Assembly: GCA_019115345.1 (NCBI GenBank)
Contig: DXDV01000200.1
Coordinates: 1-7,760 of the forward strand
Origin: Candidatus Intestinimonas stercorigallinarum
Lineage (GTDB): Bacteria; Bacillota; Clostridia; Oscillospirales; Oscillospiraceae
DNA length: 7,760 nt
Direction: 5' to 3'
In this document: positions 1 through 4,705 of the stretch, piece after piece
How the letters are laid out: each line of letters opens with the position of its first letter
Position numbering within the stretch: the stretch's first letter is position 1
Made by a program: the position numbers and the translations under genes
The notes under the pieces: model-generated
The model's input: only the letters and a program-made list of their open reading frames with translations
Database searches by the model: none
Told to the model about the DNA's origin: nothing

Positions 1-173
1 GAATTGCCCCTGCGCCAGGGCGCCGGAGGCGCCCTGTACCGCCTGACGGCGGTCCCATCTGCGATGGGGTCCTGTGGAGGACGCCCCGGCCTGGGCAGTT
101 TAACGGTTCAGGCGTTGAAGAGGTAACCCAGACCCCGGCGGGTCACCACGAACTGGGGACTTGCCGGGTCGTC
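1..173. repeat. Direct repeat copy 1, 3' end of response-regulator gene plus flank
   Basis: Positions 1-158 match 239-396 with a single difference (G at 83, A at 321). After four consecutive mismatched bases (159-162 against 397-400), identity resumes for 11 bases (163-173 against 401-411). The offset is 238 bases. The repeat covers the last codons of the response regulator, its stop and about 110 bases of 3' flank. That flank is full of short hairpins: 16-24 with 28-36 (9 bp, 3-nt loop), 38-43 with 48-53 (6 bp, 4-nt loop) and 54-58 with 64-68 (5 bp). The left boundary cannot be set because the window begins inside or exactly at the repeat, so further copies may lie outside. Confidence 0.95.
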
Positions 174-178
174 TATCT
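108..178 (-). pseudogene. C-terminal remnant of an OmpR-family response regulator
   Basis: Read on the minus strand, this stretch encodes the last 21 residues of the intact regulator at 346-1050 (DDPASPQFVV, then TRRGLGYLFNA, then TGA). This is the final beta hairpin of a winged-helix domain. Upstream of it the reading frame continues to 296 through palindromic DNA with no regulator sequence, so no receiver domain or recognition helix is present. It is a duplicated gene end and not a functional gene. The Ala-Ser codons differ from the intact copy (GCA AGT against GCC TCA) although the residues are the same. An open frame of 62 codons reaches 296, but I see no reason to think it is expressed. 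Confidence 0.85.
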
Positions 179-238
179 CCCCATGCGGCCTCCGCCGCAT
201 GGGGGCCCCGAAAATGACTTCACATGCTCGGGGCAAGT
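174..238. repeat. Palindromic spacer between the two direct repeats (REP/MITE-like)
   Basis: This segment has no counterpart beside the second repeat copy. It contains a perfect 10-bp hairpin, 179-188 with 195-204 (6-nt loop), then a 5-bp inverted pair CCCCG (206-210) and CGGGG (229-233). A 7-bp hairpin arm at 230-236 pairs with 242-248 and so crosses into the second repeat. ACTTGCC at 159-165 and GGCAAGT at 232-238 form a perfect 7-bp inverted pair bracketing the 80 bases from 159 to 238. The packing of hairpins resembles small non-coding repeat elements, but whether it occurs elsewhere in the genome cannot be seen here. Confidence 0.6.
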
Positions 239-411
239 GAATTGCCCCTGCGCCAGGGCGCCGGAGGCGCCCTGTACCGCCTGACGGCGGTCCCATCTGC
301 GATGGGGTCCTGTGGAGGACACCCCGGCCTGGGCAGTTTAACGGTTCAGGCGTTGAAGAGGTAACCCAGACCCCGGCGGGTCACCACGAACTGGGGTGAG
401 GCCGGGTCGTC
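239..411. repeat. Direct repeat copy 2, overlapping the 3' end of the intact regulator gene
   Basis: This is the second copy of the repeat at 1-173. It includes the stop codon and last 21 codons of the intact response regulator, and the hairpin-rich flank at 254-262/266-274, 276-281/286-291 and 292-296/302-306. On the minus strand the hairpins follow the regulator's stop codon, so they may act as a transcript end or 3' stabiliser. No run of T residues follows them, so I do not call a classical intrinsic terminator. Confidence 0.93.
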
Positions 412-1050
412 CTCCACTTTTTCGCGCAGGCGGCGGACGGCCACGTCCACCGCCCGGACGTCGCCCACATAGCCCTCGTAGTTCCAGACGTTCTCCATGA
501 GGGCCTCCCGGGAAAAGACCTTCCCCGGGTTGGAGGCCAGGAATTTCAGCAGCTCATACTCCCGCTGGGTGAGGTCCAGGGGAGCGCCGTCCTTATAGGC
601 CATGAGCAGCTCGGTGTCGATGGAGATGCGCCCCAGCTCCAGCCGGCCGGCGGCGGGGGCGGCGGCCTTTCCGGCGGGGACCATGCCGCTGCGCCGGATG
701 TTGGCCTTCACCCGGGCCATGAGCTCCCGCATGGAGAAGGGCTTGGTGATATAGTCGTCGGCCCCCAGCTCCAGGCCCAGCACCTTGTCGGTCTCCTCCT
801 CCCGGGCGGTGAGCATGAGGATGGGGGTGGTGCGGCCCGCCTGCCGGAGCTCCCGGCACACGTCGAAGCCGTTTTTCTTGGGCAGCATCAGGTCCAGCAG
901 GATGAGGTCGGGGTCCTGCTCCAGGGCAAGCTGGAGCCCGGCCTCCCCGTCGTAGGCCTCCAGGGCGGTGTAGCCCTCCTTGGTCAGGTTGTAGCTGAGG
1001 ATGTCCACGATATTCTTCTCATCCTCCACGATCAGAATGGTCTTTCCCAT
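346..1050 (-). CDS. OmpR/PhoB-family response regulator, WalR (YycF)-like
   Basis: This is a 234-aa two-component transcription factor of the usual two-domain size. The receiver domain (about residues 3-120) shows the acidic pocket E9-D10, phosphoacceptor D53 in LLLDLMLP, T81, and K103 in the ITKPF motif. After a short Ala/Gly-rich linker, a winged-helix DNA-binding domain (about 135-232) ends in VDVAVRRLREK...VVTRRGLGYLF. The closest family by eye is WalR/YycF, the cell-wall homeostasis regulator of Firmicutes, though PhoP/RegX3-type regulators are similar. The ATG at 1050 has GGGAGG six bases upstream. The Nudix gene ends 33 bases upstream on the same strand, so the two are probably cotranscribed. 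No histidine kinase follows within the window, and duplicated gene-end DNA lies downstream. The family is sure; the WalR assignment is moderate. Confidence 0.95.
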   Translation of the reverse strand: MGKTILIVEDEKNIVDILSYNLTKEGYTALEAYDGEAGLQLALEQDPDLILLDLMLPKKNGFDVCRELRQAGRTTPILMLTAREEETDKVLGLELGADDYITKPFSMRELMARVKANIRRSGMVPAGKAAAPAAGRLELGRISIDTELLMAYKDGAPLDLTQREYELLKFLASNPGKVFSREALMENVWNYEGYVGDVRAVDVAVRRLREKVEDDPASPQFVVTRRGLGYLFNA

Positions 1051-1083
1051 TTCACGCCTCCCAGCTTGTCCATGTCGGTGTGG

Positions 1084-1620
1084 TCAAAGGCCCAGCAGGA
1101 CCTTGGTTTTCAGCAGTCCGGCCACGGTCTTGGCGTCCTGGAGCCGGCCGTCCATGGCCTGCTCCAGCAGCGTCTGAAAGGGGACCCGGCAAAACTCCAG
1201 AAACTCGTCCGGGTCCGGATGGCAGGGGCCCTGGTGGAGCCCCGTGGCCAGATAGAGGTGGATGACCTCGTCGGAGAACCCCGGCGAGGCCAGGAGCCCT
1301 CCCAGGTACTGGAAGGAGTCGGCGGTGAGGCCGGTCTCCTCCTCCAGCTCCCGGATGCCGGCCAGACGGTGGTCCTCTCCGTGGTCCAGCTTGCCGGCGG
1401 GCAGCTCGGTGATGACCCGGCCGAAGGGGTAGCGGAACTGCCGGACCACCGTGACGGTGCCGTCGTCGTGGTAGGGGACCACGCACACGCCGCCGGGGTG
1501 GGAGACCACCTCCCGGACGGCCTGGGCGCCGTTGGGCAGCGCCACCTGGTCCACCCGCAGGTCTACAATGACGCCCCGAAAGATGGATTCGCCGGAGAGC
1601 TTCCGTTCATTCATGTCCAT
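1084..1620 (-). CDS. Nudix hydrolase, ADP-ribose pyrophosphatase type
   Basis: This 178-aa protein is predicted to hydrolyse ADP-ribose to AMP and ribose-5-phosphate in the cytoplasm. A complete Nudix box (Gx5Ex7REUxEExGU) spans residues 76-98: G76, E82, R90-E91, E94-E95 and G97. A proline (P113, in SPGFSDE) 16 residues past the box glycine is the usual mark of the ADP-ribose pyrophosphatase subgroup. The N-terminal SGESIFRG...LRVDQVALPNG and HPGG motifs also fit NudF-type enzymes. I chose the ATG at 1620 because AGGAG lies eight bases upstream and the promoter -10 sits at 1652-1657. An upstream in-frame ATG at 1680 would start inside the -35 element. A second ATG at 1614 is possible but is 14 bases from the AGGAG. 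It is the first gene of a unit with the response regulator. Confidence 0.93.
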   Translation of the reverse strand: MDMNERKLSGESIFRGVIVDLRVDQVALPNGAQAVREVVSHPGGVCVVPYHDDGTVTVVRQFRYPFGRVITELPAGKLDHGEDHRLAGIRELEEETGLTADSFQYLGGLLASPGFSDEVIHLYLATGLHQGPCHPDPDEFLEFCRVPFQTLLEQAMDGRLQDAKTVAGLLKTKVLLGL

Positions 1621-1651
1621 ATCCACCGCTCCTGTTCGCAGAATCAAAGTC

Positions 1652-1680
1652 AGTATACCACGGTTTTCCGCCGACTGCAA
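1652..1680 (-). promoter_or_regulatory. Sigma-A-type promoter for the Nudix/response-regulator unit
   Basis: On the minus strand, TTGCAG (1675-1680) and TATACT (1652-1657) are separated by exactly 17 bases. Transcription would begin near 1645, leaving a leader of about 25 bases that contains the AGGAG of the Nudix gene. It faces away from the murA promoter across about 80 bases. Confidence 0.8.
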
Positions 1681-1733
1681 TCGTCCCCAAAGCGGGCGGG
1701 GATGGAAAAGAAGAGATTTCCAGTCAAGAATCC

Positions 1734-1750
1734 CGTAACATTCGTGTAAA
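1734..1750 (+). promoter_or_regulatory. Candidate WalR-type box (tandem hexamers)
   Basis: CGTAAC (1734-1739) and TGTAAA (1745-1750) are separated by five bases. The published WalR/YycF box is TGTWAH-N5-TGTWAH, and this site matches 11 of 12 positions, failing only at the first base. It lies seven bases upstream of the murA -35 element, a position suited to activation. The 11-base period is typical of OmpR-family regulators in general, so a PhoP/PhoB-type site is also possible. Binding is inference. Confidence 0.45.
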
Positions 1751-1757
1751 ATTTCTT

Positions 1758-1786
1758 TTGCTTTTACATACTAGGGATGGTATAAT
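1758..1786 (+). promoter_or_regulatory. Sigma-A-type promoter of murA
   Basis: TTGCTT (1758-1763) and a consensus TATAAT (1781-1786) are separated by 17 bases in a locally AT-rich patch of otherwise GC-rich DNA. Transcription would begin near 1793, giving a leader of about 127 bases before the TTG start at 1920. The inverted pair TGTAAAA (1745-1751) and TTTTACA (1762-1768) overlaps the -35 element. Confidence 0.85.
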
Positions 1787-1792
1787 ATCATT

Positions 1793-1919
1793 GCGTTGGA
1801 GCGGGCACCCGTGGGTGTCCCTCGATGGAATAACATTTACCGGGCCAGGGAGTCCTTCCCGGCCCTTGATACGTCCCTCCGGAGAGGCCGGAGGGCGCGA
1901 GAGGATAGAAGGTGCGGTT
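1793..1919 (+). other. Structured 5' leader of murA with three hairpins
   Basis: Three hairpins follow one another. The first is 1803-1809 with 1814-1821 (7 bp, one bulged T). The second is 1842-1851 with 1857-1865 (9 bp, one bulged A). The third is 1875-1882 with 1888-1895 (a perfect 8 bp with a 5-nt loop). The AGAAGG at 1907-1912 follows the third hairpin and stays unpaired in this fold. I recognise no known riboswitch or T-box, and no terminator with a T run is present. A two-codon ATG-GAA-TAA at 1825 is probably meaningless. Confidence 0.5.
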
Positions 1920-3221
1920 TTGACGAAGTATGTGATTCACGGGGGCAGACCGCTGTACGGAGAGATCGAGATCAGCGGCGCCAAAAACGCCGCGGTGGCC
2001 ATCATTCCCGCCGCCTTGCTGGTGGACGGCGTGTGCCGGATCGAGAACATTCCCCAGATCAGCGACGTGACCCTGCTTTTAAAGATCCTTCAGGAGCTGG
2101 GCGCCGATGTGCGCACCGTGGACCGGACCACGGTGGACATCGACTGTACCCACATCCGCAACGCGAAGGTGCCTGATTCCATGGCCCGACAGATCCGGGC
2201 CTCTTATTATCTCATCGGCGCCCTGCTGGGGCGCTTCGGCTCCTCCCAGGTGCCGCCGCCGGGCGGCTGCCACCTGGGTGCCCGGCCCATCGACCAGCAC
2301 ATCAAGGGCTTCGTGGCCATGGGGGCCGATGTGGACGTGAGCGGCGGCTATATCCACGCCGTGGCCCAGGGCGGCCGGCTTCAGGGTGGGCAGGTCTACC
2401 TGGACATCGTCTCCGTGGGGGCCACCATGAACATCATGCTGGCCGCCGTGCTGGCCAAGGGCATGACCATCATTGAAAACGCCGCCAAGGAGCCCCACAT
2501 CGTGGACCTGGCCAACTTCCTCAACTCCATGGGGGCCGACATCATGGGGGCCGGCACCGACGTCATCAAGATCCGGGGGGTGGACCGCCTGGGCGGCGGT
2601 GTTTACTCCATCATTCCCGACCAGATCGAGGCGGGCACCTATATGGCCGCCGTGGCCGCCGCCGGCGGCGAGGTCCGGGTCAAGAACGTGATCCCCAAGC
2701 ACCTGGACTGCATCACCGCCAAGCTGGTGGAGATGGGGGTGGAGGTGGAGGAGTCCGACGACTCCGTGCTGGTCCGCCGGGACCCCGGCCGCCGGCTGAC
2801 CCGGACCAACGTCAAGACCCTGCCCTACCCCGGCTTCCCCACCGACATGCAGCCCCAGATCGCCGTGGCCCTGTGCATGGCCGAGGGCACCAGCGTCATC
2901 ACCGAGGGGGTCTGGGACAGCCGCTACCGCTATGTGGACGAGCTCCGGCGCATGGGGGCCCATGTCCAGGTGGACGGCAAGATCGCCGTCATCGAAGGGG
3001 TGGGCGAGCTCACCGGCGCGCCGGTGCAGGCCTGCGACCTCCGGGCCGGGGCCGCCATGGTCATCGCCGGGCTGGCCGCCCAGGGCACCACCGAGGTGGA
3101 CTGCATCCACTATATCGAGCGGGGCTATGAGGACATCGTCCGCAAGCTCTCCGGCGTGGGGGCCGACATCCGGGTGGTGGTCACCCCCGAGGCGGAGAAG
3201 GCCCAGGCATCCGCCGGCTGA
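1920..3221 (+). CDS. murA: UDP-N-acetylglucosamine 1-carboxyvinyltransferase (MurA)
   Basis: MurA transfers enolpyruvate from PEP to UDP-GlcNAc, the first committed step of peptidoglycan synthesis, in the cytoplasm. The 433-aa length is normal for the EPSP-synthase-like fold. Visible landmarks are ISGAKNA with K22, the mobile loop PPGGCHLGARP with catalytic C117 (Cys115 of the E. coli enzyme), VSVGAT, ENAAKEPHIVDLANFL, and FPTDMQ with D309. Having Cys rather than Asp in the loop predicts fosfomycin sensitivity. The start is taken as TTG at 1920 because AGAAGG lies seven bases upstream and the protein then begins like other MurAs. The open frame extends upstream past the promoter, so earlier starts are not credible. 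It is the first gene of a likely operon with walJ and rlmH. Whether it is the main or second MurA of the organism cannot be told. Confidence 0.97.
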   Translation: MTKYVIHGGRPLYGEIEISGAKNAAVAIIPAALLVDGVCRIENIPQISDVTLLLKILQELGADVRTVDRTTVDIDCTHIRNAKVPDSMARQIRASYYLIGALLGRFGSSQVPPPGGCHLGARPIDQHIKGFVAMGADVDVSGGYIHAVAQGGRLQGGQVYLDIVSVGATMNIMLAAVLAKGMTIIENAAKEPHIVDLANFLNSMGADIMGAGTDVIKIRGVDRLGGGVYSIIPDQIEAGTYMAAVAAAGGEVRVKNVIPKHLDCITAKLVEMGVEVEESDDSVLVRRDPGRRLTRTNVKTLPYPGFPTDMQPQIAVALCMAEGTSVITEGVWDSRYRYVDELRRMGAHVQVDGKIAVIEGVGELTGAPVQACDLRAGAAMVIAGLAAQGTTEVDCIHYIERGYEDIVRKLSGVGADIRVVVTPEAEKAQASAG

Positions 3222-3236
3222 CACCGATGTTCTTTT

Positions 3237-3261
3237 CAGGGCGGCGTCCCGCGCCGCCCTG
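3237..3261 (+). terminator. GC-rich hairpin after murA, possible attenuator
   Basis: A perfect 10-bp stem (3237-3246 with 3252-3261, 5-nt loop) begins 15 bases after the murA stop. It is followed by CTTGTCTTG, which is only weakly T-rich. This may give partial termination or mark an RNA processing/stability point between murA and walJ. It is unlikely to be a full stop, since I see no strong promoter before walJ. Confidence 0.45.
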
Positions 3262-3329
3262 CTTGTCTTGCCCAAAATCGGGCATGGAGCCCCATCACCG
3301 GGAACGACATGACATAGGAGCGATGACCC

Positions 3330-4115
3330 TTGCTGACATTGACCACCCTGGCCAGCGGCTCTTCGGGCAACTGCGCCCTGGTCTCCGACGGGGAGACCCA
3401 TCTGCTGCTGGACGCAGGCATCTCCTGCCGGCGGATCTGCGCCGCCCTGGCCGGGCTGGACCTTCCGCCGGAGGCCCTGGCGGGCGTGCTCATCACCCAC
3501 GAGCACACCGACCACATCTCGGGACTGGCCACCCTCCACAAGCGCTTCCGCCTGCCGGTCTACACCAGCCCCGGCACCGCCCGGCAGCTGTGCTACCGCA
3601 TCGCCGCCCTGGAGGACGTGGTGCGCCCCTGCCCGCCGGGGGAGAGCTTCACTGTGGGGGGCCTGGACGTGGAGACCTTTCCCATCTCCCACGACGCCGC
3701 CGAGCCCATGGGCTTCGCCGTCTCCAACGGGACGCGGAAGGCCGCCCTGGTCACCGACCTGGGGGTGGTCACCGAGGCCGTCCGCCGGGGCATGGACGGG
3801 GCCGGCCTGGTGTTGGTGGAGGCCAACCACGACGAGGACTGGGTCCGCTCCGGCCCCTATCCCTACTATCTCAAGGAGCGCATACTGGGCCGGAAGGGCC
3901 ACCTCTCCAACGAGGCCGGGGGCGCTCTGGCCCTGTCGGCGGTGGAGGGGGGCGCCCACACCGTGGTGCTGGCCCACCTCTCCCGGGAGAACAATACGCC
4001 CCAGCGGGCCCTCACGGCGGTGAGCAGGGTGCTGTGCTCAGCCGGTGCTCAGGAGGCCGCTCCCCGGCTGTCGGTGGCCCCCCGGGACCAGACCGGCCCC
4101 GTCTACACCGTGTAA
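3330..4115 (+). CDS. walJ: Metallo-beta-lactamase-fold hydrolase, WalJ (YycJ)-like
   Basis: This 261-aa protein belongs to the YycJ/WalJ branch of the metallo-beta-lactamase superfamily, which is nuclease-like and linked to cell-wall and chromosome coordination in Firmicutes. The true substrate is not established. It opens with the family signature TTLASGSSGN (residues 5-14). Metal ligands are visible as H57-x-H59-x-D61-H62 (THEHTDH), H121 in ISHDAAEPMGF, D143 in LVTDLG, and H216 in LAHLSRENN; the EANHD motif (H167) is also present. The start is TTG at 3330, with AGGAG (3316-3320) nine bases upstream. An ATG at 3323 is in another frame. Its neighbour rlmH begins 10 bases after its stop, as expected from the yycJ to rlmH order of Bacillus-type genomes. 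No signal peptide is present, so it is cytoplasmic. Confidence 0.93.
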   Translation: MLTLTTLASGSSGNCALVSDGETHLLLDAGISCRRICAALAGLDLPPEALAGVLITHEHTDHISGLATLHKRFRLPVYTSPGTARQLCYRIAALEDVVRPCPPGESFTVGGLDVETFPISHDAAEPMGFAVSNGTRKAALVTDLGVVTEAVRRGMDGAGLVLVEANHDEDWVRSGPYPYYLKERILGRKGHLSNEAGGALALSAVEGGAHTVVLAHLSRENNTPQRALTAVSRVLCSAGAQEAAPRLSVAPRDQTGPVYTV

Positions 4116-4125
4116 GGAGGCCGCC

Positions 4126-4608
4126 ATGCTGGATGTACATATCCTCTGTGTGGGAAAGCTGAAGGAGAAGTTTTACACGGAGGCGGCGGCGGAGTACGTC
4201 AAGCGGCTGGGGGGCTACTGCCGCCTCACTCTGACCGAGCTCCCCGAAGAGCGGCTGCCCAAGTCCCCCTCCCGTGCTCAGATCGACGCCGCCCTGGAGA
4301 AGGAGGCCGCCGCCATCCGGGCCAGGCTCCCCCAGAACGCCAGCCTGGTGGCCCTGTGCGTGGAGGGGAAGCTGCGCTCCAGCGAGGAGCTGGCCAGGCT
4401 GGTGGCCGACTGGAGCCTGAGCAGCGCCAAGCACCTGGTCTTTCTCATCGGCGGCTCCTACGGTCTCCACCCCTCTTTGAAGGAGCGGGCCTGGGTGAAG
4501 CTGTCCATGTCCCCCATGACCTTCCCCCACCACCTGGCCCGGGTCATGCTGCTGGAACAGCTCTACCGGGCCTTCAAGATCAACGAGGGCTCGGACTACC
4601 ACAAATAA
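4126..4608 (+). CDS. rlmH: 23S rRNA (pseudouridine1915-N3)-methyltransferase RlmH
   Basis: RlmH methylates N3 of pseudouridine 1915 in helix 69 of 23S rRNA on assembled 70S ribosomes, using SAM. The 160-aa product has the normal length of this SPOUT (trefoil-knot) family. The SAM-binding knot motif FLIGGSYGL covers residues 106-114. The hallmark MTFPHHLARVMLLEQLYRA and the C-terminal YHK, which reaches the active site of the partner subunit, are intact. The ATG at 4126 has GGAGG five bases upstream, overlapping the stop of walJ, so the two are translated from one message and probably coupled. Confidence 0.98.
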   Translation: MLDVHILCVGKLKEKFYTEAAAEYVKRLGGYCRLTLTELPEERLPKSPSRAQIDAALEKEAAAIRARLPQNASLVALCVEGKLRSSEELARLVADWSLSSAKHLVFLIGGSYGLHPSLKERAWVKLSMSPMTFPHHLARVMLLEQLYRAFKINEGSDYHK

Positions 4609-4643
4609 GCGCGGACTTTCTGTCAGATTTCAACAAATAACCA

Positions 4644-4673
4644 TTGTAGTTCCCCGGTGGTTTGTGCTATAAT
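4644..4673 (+). promoter_or_regulatory. Sigma-A-type promoter of the phosphohexomutase gene
   Basis: TTGTAG (4644-4649) and TATAAT (4668-4673) are 18 bases apart. A TGC immediately before the -10 makes it an extended -10 promoter. Transcription would begin near 4680, about 25 bases before the ATG. No convincing terminator separates it from rlmH, so read-through from the murA operon may add to expression. Confidence 0.8.
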
Positions 4674-4705
4674 TCTGGTAATACAGATGATGGGAGGTCC
4701 TTCCA

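Noticed and set aside
108..296. Functional 62-aa protein
   Set aside because: Only the last 21 residues resemble a protein. The rest is translated palindromic DNA with no ribosome binding site that I can support.
1..411. CRISPR array
   Set aside because: There are only two long copies of 173 bases with one 65-base spacer, and the repeat contains coding sequence. This does not fit short regular repeats with unique spacers.
1758..1919. N-terminal extension of murA from an upstream in-frame TTG
   Set aside because: The first codon coincides with the promoter -35 and the frame runs through the -10 and the hairpin leader. MurA homology begins at the TTG at 1920, which has its own ribosome binding site.
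2079..3977. 632-codon open frame on the minus strand opposite murA and walJ
   Set aside because: It is antisense to two clearly conserved genes and is rich in Gly, His, Val and Asp as expected from reading GC-biased codons backwards. No domain is recognisable.
4609..4643. Terminator after rlmH
   Set aside because: I looked for a GC stem with a T run and found only weak, imperfect pairing, so none is called.
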